From: Dicyema japonicum
Lineage: Eukaryota; Dicyemida; Rhombozoa; Dicyemidae
Reading direction: 5' to 3'
Length of the DNA stretch: 64,000 nucleotides
Assembly: GCA_011109175.1 (NCBI GenBank)
Contig: RDEW01000006.1
Coordinates: 77,547-141,546 of the forward strand
The translations under genes and the position numbers were made by a program. The first letter of the stretch is position 1. Every line of letters begins with the position of its first letter. Of this stretch, positions 46,340 through 57,743 are shown piece by piece. The notes beneath the pieces were generated by a model, which ran no database searches, was not told the DNA's origin, and saw only the letters and a program-made list of their open reading frames with translations.

Positions 46340-47300
46340 AATAATCAACAACCTTCCTCGCCTGCCTGTTCGCCAGCCTCCTCAGGCAGGTTCGATTCTG
46401 GTTGCTAAAACAACTCCGAGAGCGCCTTGTCCAATTGAACCCTCTAATAAAGAAGGTACAAGGTATCTTAAAAGAGATAAAAATACAATTATGGTTTGAT
46501 TTTTATTTTAATAAAAATTATAATAGTTTTAATACTTTTTTGTATAAACAGTTGGGTTTTGCAGGACTAAAAAACGTGGTTGTGGTGTGGTCATGCCTGT
46601 TGTTAAAAAGCTCCTGCAAAGAGGATTACTAAATCAAAAAGGCCGCCTCTGGAAATTAAATAAGTATTGATACATTAATAAACTCAAATCAACGACCAGA
46701 ATGTAATCGGCATACCACTGGAAATTAAACTTCGGGAAGGGAAACCACAAGGTGATCGAAATGCAAGAGAGGTTTTCGGAAATTGTTCTAAAGAATGTGC
46801 CAATATGGATTGAGGAAGACGGGCTTATGACTTAAATGAAAGAAATTGCTCCAACCAGAGTCAGTTAAAACGTATTGTAAGAGATGGAAGAAAACTCCGT
46901 GTTGTGAAGATGAACTTAAAGTCGAGGACAGAAGCTACTTTTTTGATACGCCTGGGTCTTATCATTGGGTGGATGGAAATCGGCTGTGAGTGAGCCAGAA
47001 GACACCCCCAAGATGTTTTAATTATAAGTATTTCTGATATATTGCAAGACATGGCAATGGGGCAAAAAGATGTTTCTTCCCCGGAGTGTCCGGAAGCGAA
47101 CAATAGAAGATATTTTATCAACTGAGGGTCTGGTGATTACGGAACGGGTTATGGTGGCTGTCCGATGACCAGGGAAGCCATGGCGTCTATAGGAAGAGGA
47201 ACTGAATGTCATGTGTTGGGAACGTGGAAGAGAGGAGAAAATCCTCCTTCACCACGTTACCTAGATACAAAGTCAAGTGAGAATAAGTAGGACATCATAA
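46340..47300. other. No recognisable gene
   Basis: Plus-strand frames at 46402 and around 46900-47230 have no family I can name. A GGTTCGATTC box at about 46388 lacks a surrounding tRNA fold. Confidence 0.35.
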
Positions 47301-47304
47301 AGTC

Positions 47305-48900
47305 CGACCTTTATTCGAGGCGCACCTACGATGTGGGGTACTTCTATTCTTGGGGAAAACTCCTTTTTGGGGCGCTTTATAAATTTTCTACTAAAAGTTT
47401 GAAAAATCAATTAAATTTAGCACCTCTATTTGGGGCATTAATTAAATTAATTATTTTTTATTATTTAAAATTAATTATATGGTTATATTTAACCGATTTA
47501 AAAAAATATTTTTAAAGTCACGTTCCAACCACCAAAACACAATTCTTTTATCGTATGTGGATGATCTAGTAGTTGCAGTGAAACATCGAAGAATCGAGAA
47601 GGCAACACGGTCCGTGCAAGATCTACTAAACCATGATGGGTCTTTGCTTCCTGAAGAACCGTCTGAGTATATCACCAGGAAAGTCACATAGTAACCGAGA
47701 GGATCCAAAAGAAAATTGGAATTCTCAAGGCTTTCACTCACTCTCCAGTATTTTCCCGTCCATCGTTAGAGCTTCTATACAAACAATATCGAGTACACAT
47801 GTGCTGCATGGATTGCCCCTTATCAATATCGGCACAGAGCAAGCTGGAGGTTTTACAAAATCGATGTCTCAGGACTCTATTGAGATCGTCGAAAAAGACG
47901 TCCATTTTGTTACTACGGAGAACACTAAACGTCCCCCCAATCATGGAATAGCTTACGGAGCGACACCAGGACTTCCTCAAGATGGCAAAGTCCACTATAT
48001 ATGGACGCCTGCCCGAGATATGAGAAGAAACCTTCCCCACTGTGGAGATTAATCCTGGACTCCAAAACTAACCGAAGGAAAAGGACTGGTGTGGACACCG
48101 GGATCACTTAATTATACGATAAGTTTTATCCCCTTTCTCGTGATTTCGGGTTTAATAAATTAAAATAAATAAAAAAAAGTCACGTTTCATTTAAAATTTT
48201 TATGTTGTTTATAATGCCTTTGAAGCATGAAACAAAATTGAAGATTGCAGATCATCTCTTAAAAAGGAACATTCTGAAAGGAGGCTATGTAAAATACAAG
48301 CAAGGAGGCTATTTTTCGTATAAAAAATATTCTACCATTCATCGAAAGAGGATTTTTTTATTCAAGTTCGAATAATCGGTAAATATTTGTATCTATTTAA
48401 AAGTGAAAATAAAAACAGATTGGACGAAAAAGTCATAGATATTTTGTTAAAGGGAGCAGAATGCTCCAGTTTCTGGAACTTTTAAAAAAATTAAATAACT
48501 GTTTCTTCGAGAATGGGCTTAATTTTAAAGCTTCAAATGGATGGTTAGAGAAATTCAAACAGACATGAATTAAAGTCAGTTGAATCTACCTCTTATGATC
48601 AGGAGATGATTCCGATTAAATATTAAATTTGAACAATGTGCAGAGAATATTTTTAATTGTGACGAAACTGTTTTTTATCAAACATTTGCGGCAAGTGGTA
48701 ACATAATCTCAGATGTTTGGAGTAATGTATCTGCTCGAATTATTTCTAACTGCTGGCAAAAAATTTTCGACAGTCTCTATCTCACTAAAATTGCATAACT
48801 GAAGCATATGAAGAGATACTCAATAATGCTGTGATGAATGTTTAAATGAAGTTGAAGATAATATCCCTATGAGGATGTAGACTGTGAACCACATAACTGA
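47305..48900 (+). mobile_element. Tigger/pogo-like transposon relic, interrupted by a LINE
   Basis: From 48211 the plus strand reads MPLKHETKLKIADHLLKRN, then FKASNGWLEKFKQT (the CENP-B-type DNA-binding domain) and NIFNCDETVFYQTFAASGN (the first catalytic D in 'NVDETGLFYK'). Frames shift between blocks. The stretch 47305-47430 with repeated TTTGGGGCGC/TATTTGGGGC units may be its terminal region. The opposite end was not found. Confidence 0.6.
47525..48175 (+). mobile_element. 5'-truncated Jockey-like LINE with target duplication
   Basis: Begins inside the RT at LLSYVDDLVVAVKHRRIEKA (YVDD active site) and ends with TTTCTCGTGATTTCGGGTTT and an A-rich tail at 48175. An 11-bp duplication AAAGTCACGTT flanks it exactly (47514-47524 and 48176-48186). 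A typical 5'-truncated reverse-transcription product, about 650 bp. Confidence 0.9.
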
Positions 48901-49099
48901 TTGCTTTAAAAATGTTCTTTTTGTTTATTTATCGAGTTATATGGAAAACCTCTGTTTTGGCGAGGTCGGACTGTAATCAAAAATCTACCTCTAAACTATG
49001 ATATTGTGAATCTTGGATAATGAATACCTGCTGGAAACCTATTCCGGGGAATCTGGAAGAAAATCAAGAAAATTAACGTATGTCATTAACCGCTCTAAT

Positions 49100-50200
49100 G
49101 AAGAGTGTGGTAAAGTGGATTGGATTTACTGAACTGGTGGCTCTGGTCCTGAAGAAATCAGTGGTCTAAACATAAGAATCATGCTCGTGAATTCCCGATC
49201 AATCCTGAGGAGGTATTACGAGCTAGCTTCTCTGGCGAAGTCCGAGAAGGCAGATATATTGTTAACGAAACGAAGATAAAGTCAGATGAGACTATGGTAC
49301 TCGCCGGTTTCGAATATATATCTTTATATTTGAAAGAAATGGCAACACCATAGACCGGGACATCAATTTTTATCGGTGTCATTTAAAGACATGGAATCAG
49401 AGAATTGTCGCATCAGTTTTTTGTGAGTTTGTCACTATTGACGTTTGTTTTGTCGACGGTTGGGTCGCCATTGGCGGTCTGTTTTCAAAATCCTTGAGAG
49501 AATGTACTGGAGATATCTCTGAGTTCTTCAGTGAAAACTCGATGGCTATTCTGGGAGGTGATTTCAACCCCAAGAGCACGTCCTTAAAGGGATGGCAAGC
49601 CAGCTATCTGAAGGTCTAGGAATAAAAGTCCTTACATCGAAAGAGGATAATCACTTCTCTCCCTAAAGAGGTCCCTAAGAAGCTTGATGTCTTCTTGAAA
49701 GGGAAATCCACTTATTATCGAACCAGAATAATCTAGATTTTTTAAACAACCCTATGTTCAATACAAGGACTCCTTACAGAGCAAACGACAAGACGTCCTA
49801 ACCTAACTTTAAGCTCAGTTCTCTAGAATCTCTGCTCTAACCAAGTGATCACTGATTTACCATACTGGAAGTAACTGTAATCCTATTCTCATTACGTTCA
49901 AATGAAGATATTTATCGAAAGTTCTTCTTAGCCCGGGACTACAAAATCCTTTCCACGAAGAAACCTTTCCGCGCAACCGACACATCCAGGAAGGAAAGAA
50001 ATTGCTTTAAAGTCTACAAATTCAATCACGGGAAACCATTATATGATTCTTGTTTCCAGTTGAGGTGTACCATCCAGGCATAAGGAGTCTGGATGGGAAA
50101 GAGCAAATGGTTCTTTTTGGTGTATTACTACACTGAGCGGCACCACAAAAGGTGAACCACATGACGCCACGTTCCATTAAAATCGTTCGCCAATATAAAT
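49100..50200 (+). mobile_element. LINE endonuclease region
   Basis: Broken plus-strand frames read REFPINPEEVLRASFSGEVR and EGRYIVNETKIKSDETMVLA, then DGWVAIGGLFSKSL and MAILGGDFNPKSTSLKGWQA. The ILGGDFN block contains the catalytic D and N of apurinic-type LINE endonucleases. Downstream homology fades by about 50160. Confidence 0.55.
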
Positions 50201-50209
50201 AAATAATTT

Positions 50210-51000
50210 TATTATATGATTCGTGTCTTGGAGAGAGAGGCCAGAAACAAGGCCAAGATGAAACAGAAGAGAGTCTGTTTTAACCTCATGTCCATTTTAA
50301 GCGAACATACCCCTTCACGAGGATTTGGAATAGTCTTCGAGGCTTCGCCGACTCTGTTAGGAGGCCTCCTTGCAAAGACATGGAGAACGAAGAACTTCTT
50401 AAACAAAATAATGAGACCTCGGCATAAAAAGACCCTTATGTGAAGAATTGACTTACAGAAGGCTTTTGACTCCATTCTGATGAAATTACTCGCTAGGAAG
50501 ATCTTTGCGCTAACATTCCATACAATTTGAAAATTTCGATTCCAAATTTCTTTAACGGACGAAGAGTAATTTCACATCCCATATTTTCTGTCGCCAAATG
50601 CCTGGCCGGCATTCAAAAAGATCCAACTATTCTTTCTATCGGGAGACAATTTCGTTTTCTGGCGACGAGTTCTGGAATTGACCTCAGCTGCCGGACAGCA
50701 CATTCTGGATCACTGTTCTAGGTTGAAGACGAATAGGAAGGGTAATTGCATGTTCCACATATTCTGTAACTAAACGGGGTCCCACAGGGATCCTAACTTT
50801 CACCCATTCTCTTCAACTTCTTTATGAGAGATGTTATTTCCCATAGCAGCGACAACACTCTGGTCCTCTCTTATGCTGACAACATAATCTTATTAACAAG
50901 AGACAGTGTGTTCACTCAGCAGGTACCCGCTTACTAGATTTACTAAACAACCTACCGTCGTATCTTCCAGATAAGGAAGTCGAAAGTGACTCCCATAATT
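50210..51000 (+). mobile_element. LINE reverse transcriptase fragment
   Basis: Plus-strand blocks IDLQKAFDSILMKLLARKIF, ISNFLNGRRVIS (from shifted frames) and, near 50870, LVLSYADNIILLTRDS. These are RT motifs A (catalytic D), the fingers and C (YADN, the last D replaced by N). Confidence 0.65.
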
Positions 51001-51439
51001 TCACATAGTTCAACGATTTCTTCTCTGTCAATAGTCAGAGATATTACAGAGTCAGTCTTTCTTCTATTAAGGGTATATTATTGTGCATGCCTTCATCGCC
51101 TTTGTGGACGACAAGTGAGTCGCACTGCATGAAATTTAATTCAAATTGGGTAAAATACCTCAGATATGGCCCATCATCAATCCGATTTTCCGTCTGATTG
51201 AGCACCAATATTTTATATGAAGATGTACCCAAAGACTTTTGACTCATAAGTCTTCATTAATACCAATAAAGTGAGATATGACTTTTGGTTGCTCTACTTA
51301 TGAGAGAATTTTCTAGTTCTGGAGGCTTACAAATCAGCTGGAAAAAGAAGACTACCTCAGAAAGGATCAACGATCATGCGGTGATTGCCTATTTCATCTC
51401 AACTCCGAGTTGAGCCAAGCCAGAGAATCCAAATGTTTC

Positions 51440-52380
51440 TCATGTATCTACATATCAAAAGCATTCGATAGTGTTAATCACAGGGCCATAATCGGTCAGT
51501 TATTTGGGACGGGAATCCCGAAGGAACTAGTGAATTGGGTGTAAGTGTTCATAAAAGGAAGAAACTCATATGTTAGATGTGGACGTTATTTTTCAAATAT
51601 GATATTATTGAAGAGAGGAGTCCCACAAGGATCAATTTTGAGCCCTATATTGTTAATGGCTGGTTACCCGTCTCCGAAGTCATCAAGTACGAGATCTCTG
51701 ATATACGCAGACGATGTACTACTGTCGGATGTGTCGAGATCTAATTATGATCTCGGAGAGGAGACTCAGTGTGTGCATGTAAGAGAAAAGTCTGGTGTAG
51801 TCTTCAAGGATTAAAACTGTCAGAAGATGAATCTAATGCAATGAGGTTTTTTGGTCGAAATGGTAAAGGAAATCAGCAAGACTCCTTATGCGGGATCAAT
51901 ATTGTGAGTTCCCTGTGGTATCTCGGAACAGCTAATGAGAAAACTGGGAGTACATTATGTGACTTTAAAACTCAAAGGAAGAAAGCAAACCATTCGATCT
52001 TGTGTATGAGGAAATTGAGATTCAAAACGGATATGTATTATTTATTTTTAACGGACAATCAGTCCATCACTCCTCTATGGACTAGAAGTATGGTAATACC
52101 CTTCATACAATGAGCTTTATCTTGCTTCTTGAAAAATCGAGGAGAGCCGGGATCAAGATTCCCTGCGCAAAAGGCTCGACGAGAGGTTTGGTGAAGATTT
52201 GTTAGTAATGTCCATAAGAGATGCAGCAGAGAAAAAGATGGCAAACTGCCAAAAAAAATGCCGTCATTGACTCGTATGTCGCAGCACAGAATAAACCATA
52301 AAAGGGGTCTGAGAGCGCAGAGGAGAGTCCAACTTCGGTCGAAAGCCAATTAATCCCCACTTACTTTCCTTTGTTAATAA
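51440..52380 (+). mobile_element. Second LINE reverse transcriptase fragment
   Basis: Reads CIYISKAFDSVNHRAIIGQL, FIKGRNSYVRCGRYFSN, LKRGVPQGSILSPIL, then LIYADDVLLSDVSRS (intact YADD) and KLSEDESNAMRFFG. A different lineage from the fragment just upstream. One stop at about 51541 and a shift near 51815. Confidence 0.7.
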
Positions 52381-52956
52381 AGTTTAAAGTACTGAACAAG
52401 GTAGAACCTAGAATAACATGATGATCTTTCCAGAACATTGGTTGGCGATCCTTATGTAACTCAAATTGCGTGTTCGATACCTGAAACCATAATCGACACT
52501 AGTACCAAAAAATGACTTTAAAAATTATTATTATAACCTCGGGAACACAACAAAGAGGAAAAAGTTATCGTCTAATTAAGTGCTCCCGGTGTCAGTGCGT
52601 CCTCCCTTGTTTCGACTTTGTCTGCAATATTTTATGATTGTCCAAAAGGGGGAAGGTTTGATCTCAAATTTGCGAGCATACTTCTGGTAGGCAAGAAACT
52701 CACTTTAAAAATTATATTCGGAAATCTATTTTAAAAAATAAAAAAATTATTAATTTAATAAAATTTTTTGATTCCAAAAAATACCATTTCCTAAATTAGC
52801 AAATTTCGAAGATTTTAAAAGTTGTCTCAAATCAAGATGAGACATACGACGATCAAAATGAGAATGCTAACAAAGATAATTAAACAACATAAACAAATTA
52901 TTACCAAAATGTAATAAAAAGATCAAAAATGTAGTAAATGAAAGTTCTCATTGAAT

Positions 52957-53616
52957 CTAATTAACAATATGGGCAGCAGCATCCACGTGGGCTTCAATCT
53001 CCTTCTCCTTTCCGGCATTCAACTTCCTGGCCTGCAACTTCAGTCTCTTTTCCTTCACAGCCTGCCTCTTAGCCTGCGCCAGATCACTGCACTCACAAAT
53101 AAACAGAACCTCAGCTCCTTCAGCCTCTTCTGCTCAGATTGGTTCTTGTGGATGAACTCCATAAGGGTCCGCTTACTCTTAAATGTGTTTCCTTTACACT
53201 TCAGATAGATTTTATGGTATCTAGACTACATAGGAAGCCCCACGTGTGTCGATCGATCTTCCCGCTCTCTCTGTAAGCCTTTAAGAGTCTCCGTTGGATC
53301 CTCAGTCGGTTTATCCAAAGTCGTTTCTTCGGCATCCTCGCGTTGGCTGTTCCTCGTCTTTTACCGATTCCGCGATGTCGACCTTTCCTTCGAGCTTCAA
53401 GCTTCTCACGAATTCTAGCACGTGACTGGACTTTCACAGGTTTTCTGAAAATCAGTCCGTTTGTAATCATTCGTCTCACACTTTGTCCTGAAAATAATGA
53501 TAAGGCTTACTGGAGTTGGCCGTGGCAATGTGCTTGCATTCATTGCTGTCCAGCCAGATCCGTCTCTTCCCACATTTGAGGATATCCGCAGCTAATCTTC
53601 GTTGGAGTTTCAGCAT
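52957..53616 (-). CDS. rpl19: 60S ribosomal protein eL19, intact
   Basis: A structural protein of the large ribosomal subunit. The minus strand starts at 53616 ([35 protein letters not shown]), then after intron 1 [71 protein letters not shown]; after intron 2 [36 protein letters not shown]; after intron 3 [20 protein letters not shown] to the stop at 52957. Introns are 23 bp each: 53488-53510, 53221-53243, 53087-53109, all GT...AG. The spliced product is 196 residues, the length of human eL19. No frame break anywhere. This is the best evidence that the micro-introns are real and that the gene is functional. Confidence 0.97.
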
Positions 53617-53739
53617 TTCCTTTAACTACAAAAACAAAATGGTTGTGCGTGTTAAATTTAAATTAGTTTTATTAATTTAATGTTAATTTTAAATACAAAA
53701 ATTTATTTATATTAAAAATTTTGTTGAAGATCGAACCTT

Positions 53740-54950
53740 CCCGTAGGAAATTCTCAGCCACCGAAGAGAAAATCACTTCACTGCTTTTCAGTTGAACATC
53801 AAAGGTATTAAAGGGAAGGTCAGGGAACTCCGCTCACTCATGACAAGTCAGAAGATCAACGTGACTATGATTCAGGAGACCAAACTCACTTTAAATTACT
53901 ATACCTCTAAATTCCTCTGATGTAAGGCTATCAGGATTGACTCTATAGAGAGAAGAGGTGAGATCTGCTCACTTTATTCAAAAAAGAGCCTGAAATAAGA
54001 GACATCTCGGAGGTGAGGAAACTTGTTGGGGATGATGAGGTTAGCGAAACAATTGGAATCTCGCTCGGACAACGAAAGGAAGACTATGCCTAATAGATAT
54101 CCCGTTTCGCCCCTTGGTTCCTGTCCAAGGAGTTATGTTATGCCAAACCTATCAAGACTGGATTCCTTCGTTGAGATCTGCTGGAATCTGAATGCTAAGC
54201 ACCCTTATGGCAGTCAAATCAACTATCCGACATGAGAGGGAACTAATGTTATCGCAAACGGACTCCCTAACGATTTTGAATGATCCATCGAAAAATACAG
54301 ACACAACTACGAAAGACGGATCAGCCTACCTCGCCCGACGTAACACTTGTCTCCACATTACTTTCATAGAAAATTTCTTGGTCAGTCTTCTATGAAACAA
54401 AAAGTTCGATTGTGAAGATCAAGAGAGAGGCCAGCTTCTTTAGTAGACGAAGGAAAAGTTTGACTTGGAAGTGAATGCAGAGAAGTCGACCACGTCCCTT
54501 TTTACCTCTGACAAAAGATTGGGAAGGAACACAGTCACCTCGAAGTTAAACAAGGTCCCTTTGTCAAAGGATCGTGAAACTTGATGTGCATCACACGTAT
54601 AAAATATTCTTGTGAAATGTGAAAAGAAACTGAAAGTACTAAAAAGTTTATCGAGAATATGGAAGAGTGGTACTCACCCGGTCCTGATGAACTTGTACAA
54701 ACAGTACATCGAGCCAAGTTTTCATATGCATGCGCATCGTGGGGACCATCCATATCTTGGGCAAATATGAGGAAGCTCTAGGAAATCCAAAAGATGGCTT
54801 TCAGAGTGACGAAGCGTTGGATTTGTGGAGATCACGAACCGGACCAACGTCTCTTGAGACCCTTATGAAACTAGACTCCAGAATGCGCTCCATAAATTCA
54901 GTCAGCCGTAAGATCATGCGCGGGAATTGGGGAGGAACACCAGGAAAAAA
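53740..54950 (+). mobile_element. LINE with internal deletions
   Basis: Plus strand: QLNIKGIKGKVRELRSLMTS and VTMIQETKLT (endonuclease start, matching 17763-18180), SETIGISLGQRKEDY, NAKHPYGSQ, SPDVTLVS, then a jump into the RT thumb (EVNAEKSTTSLFTSDKRLGR in a composite of frames) and QKMAFRVTKR. The RT core, including the YADD motif, is missing between about 54420 and 54460. Confidence 0.6.
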
Positions 54951-54979
54951 TAAGGTCATTGATGGAACGCATCGAGATT

Positions 54980-55216
54980 ACGTGATAATTAGTTTGGTTT
55001 TCACTGATGACGGCGTCACTCGTCAAGCCAAAGCATATTGATGCGTGGGACCTACAACCGAAAAATGTACAGTATCGGGATTCGATCTAGCGACCTTCAG
55101 GCCTCTTGCCCGGCAATCGTTACCTGCGCCACCCGGCCACGACACTAAGAGTTCCGAGGCGGTCACCCAGCCATGTACTAACACAGTCTATAACCACTTA
55201 ACTTCCGCGGTCGGCG
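54980..55216 (-). mobile_element. SINE with 5S rRNA/tRNA composite head
   Basis: Reading the minus strand from 55216: GCGGAAGTTAAGTGG, GTTAGTACATGGCTGGGTGA and CCGCCTCGGAACTC match the 3' two thirds of 5S rRNA (GGAAGCTAAGC ... GTTAGTACTTGGATGGGTGA, CCGCCTGGGAA). It runs straight into GTGGCCGGGTGGCGCAGG (A-box-like) and AGATCGAATCCCG (B-box-like), a degenerate tRNA-derived part. Then comes a body with CCACGCATC ... TTGACGAGTGACGCCGTCAT, which it shares with the SINE at 60794-61106. The head is diverged; it is not a working 5S gene. Confidence 0.7.
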
Positions 55217-55238
55217 GAACCGGATCGTCTATATAGGA
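55217..55238 (+). mobile_element. SINE tail fragment, left of the hAT
   Basis: GGAACCGGATCGTCTATATA matches the GAACTGGATTGTCTAGAAAG of the SINE at 60794-61106. The rest of the tail is at 55852-56020, beyond the hAT insertion. Confidence 0.55.
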
Positions 55239-55843
55239 CAGTGGTTCCCAACCGTTTTGAGAGCACTGAACCCTATCGACATTTTTCATTTTATACGCGG
55301 AATCCTTATATAGTTTTTAACAATTATTAGTATTTTACTAATATAAAAAAATAAAATTCTAGTTAGTGAGATGGTTGAGGCTGATGTCTCTTGCATTGCT
55401 CCGTAATAATTAGCCTTCTCCTTGAAAGGGATAACGCAGGTCTTCCTCCACATACAGTAGATTCGCGTGTTTTTTATGTTCTATATTTTTAATGCAGAAA
55501 ATCCACTTTCACAGAGATAAGTCTTTGAAAACTGGACCAAACTTATTAAAGTTTTTTTCCAGAATACGATATTATTTTTGACAATCAGCCAAACAAATTA
55601 ATATCATTCCGTTTTTAACGTTCTGTCACTCGAAATAAACGCAAGTTCTTATTCCTCTTTTAATGTTCGCTCGTTTCCAGTAATTTCGTAATCAGCAATA
55701 TAACTTTCTCGATACAATCGAACTTTAAGATATGCACTGTCACAAGACTCTATTTAGACACGCGCAAATTAAATTAATTCGTTTTGAAAATTATTCTTTT
55801 GAAAAAAAAATTAAATTCGCGGAACCCAGTTTGGGAAACACTG
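55239..55843 (-). mobile_element. hAT DNA transposon, deleted, with perfect 8-bp duplication
   Basis: Ends CAGTGGTTCCCAACC and, reversed, CAGTGTTTCCCAAAC. The duplication ATATAGGA is identical on both sides (55231-55238, 55844-55851). The minus strand encodes TYLCESGFSAL and, after a shift, a degenerate C-terminal dimerisation segment, as in ZBED-type hAT transposases. With the other hAT at 44240-44923, it represents the opposite end of the same kind of protein. Confidence 0.9.
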
Positions 55844-55851
55844 ATATAGGA

Positions 55852-56020
55852 CATACACCCAAGAAAAATAAAAACAAAGAAGTGAAGATTCTTTCTCGAT
55901 TAGCTATGATAACTGTTCTTTGTTTAAAATAAAGTGTGTGTTCTGTCTGAGGGGAGCGATAGCTGATATGGCATTTCGAAAAGTGCACATTTTAGGGCAA
56001 TAATAAAATGTTTGGTTTTA
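55852..56020 (+). mobile_element. SINE tail fragment, right of the hAT
   Basis: CCAAGAAAAATAAAAACAAA and AATAAAGTGTGTGTTCTGTC match 60965-61055 of the intact SINE. Confidence 0.65.
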
Positions 56021-56465
56021 CCGTGATCTTGGTTGTTAAATAAAATAAATAAACACAAAAAGTCAAATTAACAATTCGAGCCTTGGCTACGTGGCTATTT
56101 CCTCTAGGGATTGCGACCAAAATTCTATCCTATACCCAGCAATGCTAATGGAGATCTCTGGTACATGTCAAAATAGTCGACCTTAGTCGATCCAGGAATT
56201 CGAACTTTCAAGAGCACATTGGAACCTGATGTTTTTACGGCGAATGGAACGAACATAACATCATAGGTTAGGACAGCTTATTTTGTTCATTTCGATCTTT
56301 CGGGTTTCTAGCTGCTGAATAGACTCTTGAAGAATTATGATGTCGGTTGTTTGAGGACAAATGTGCTAAAATGCCCATAAGATTATCCATACCTCACAAA
56401 CAATTCTGTGAATTAGCTTTCTGATGAGGAATTCATGTCTTATCAGGGCCATTAAATTATTATCA

Positions 56466-56580
56466 AAGTGGAGATTAATCCAGGACTCCAAAACTAATCG
56501 CAGGAAAAGGACTGGTATGGACATCGGGATAACTTAATTATGGGATAACTTTTATCCTCTTTCTCGTGATTTAAAAAAAT
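56466..56580 (+). repeat. Solo LINE 3' end (tail type 1)
   Basis: GGAGATTAATCCAGGACTCC and ATCCTCTTTCTCGTGATTT are near-identical to 48044-48150, the 3' end of the LINE at 47525-48175. Confidence 0.7.
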
Positions 56581-57743
56581 TAAATTATATTTTGGAAATA
56601 TTCTGAATTAGGTCAGCTGCTCAAAGAGCAACAGCAGAACAAATTGCATCTCATAAAGCATATAAAAAATTAAAAAAGATTTTGTGGAGGATCCAACGGA
56701 AGTAAAGAAATGTTTTACGCAGACGATAAAATAATGAAATTAGATAATTGAGCAGGAAATTCAGAATATAACATGAAGTATCTATTACGGTTTACACGGA
56801 TACCCTATATGTTGTGTTGAGAGGGGAATAAAAAAGTTTAAAGTTTTAACGAAAAAAACAGAAATTTAAAAGACACTAATGTGAAAAATATGTGATTATG
56901 TGATATAACAAATAGTTGACATGTGTTTAATAATGAGAGAGAAGACGGATGCATATCTCTCCAGGATCGGACGAAGGCTTCTTTCGAAGAGATGCTAGCG
57001 CCACAAATTCTCAAAATGGCGTATCAGAGGGAACGCCTTCGAAACTCTGGCCTCTTAAATAAAAATCTTTACTTGTTTCTTTTTTTTCAAAAATTGAAAA
57101 TTTTTAAGTGCTATATTTTGTGATTTATAAATGCTATAATGCTATTTTAAGTGTTATATTTTAAATTGTAACTTCTATAAAAATTGCCCTACTTAATACT
57201 TAATAATGTGTGGTCAATGAATGTGGGAAGTGGTATTAAATTTACTAGGAGATATTGGATGAGAATCATTCATATGATTACATAAGCTATAGTTCTATAC
57301 TTTTTTATTCTGTCTCTTCCTTCCATACTAGTTATATTTCAAACTCCTTAGAACACTGATGGCTTTCGCATCCACTAGTCTTCTATTTATTTCTCTTAGG
57401 TCTCAATCATGGATTTGCGAAAGTGTAATACTAGGATGTTTACGGAATATTTCTTAGAATCCTACTAAGTAGTTTTCCACGTGACATTTGCTTGTGTACT
57501 AACTCATTCTTAGGTTGCAGCCAAGCAGATCTTAACTTACGTGGATTTCACACTAATATAGTAATCTCTGAGCCTCTTTGACACTAAGAATAAAATTTAA
57601 GAAAAATTTCCTGACTAAACATTGGGGATGAAAATTGAGGGGATGCAAAAATGGACGAAACCCAATAATTATTGATAATTTATTTAGTTTTTTTATGGTG
57701 GCGAACCTAAATAGTAATAAATTCTGCAACATTGATAATAAAA
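56581..57743. other. No recognisable gene; presumptive upstream region of the carboxypeptidase
   Basis: AT-rich. A 66-residue plus-strand frame (56923-57123) is unassigned. Around 57105-57165 the words GCTATA and GTGCTATATTTT recur as a loose low-complexity repeat. Confidence 0.4.

Noticed and set aside
52951-53208. 85-residue plus-strand frame as a gene
   Set aside because: It is antisense to the C-terminal exons of eL19.
55141-55216. Functional 5S rRNA gene
   Set aside because: The 5' third is missing, many positions differ from conserved 5S bases, and it runs into a tRNA-like SINE body.
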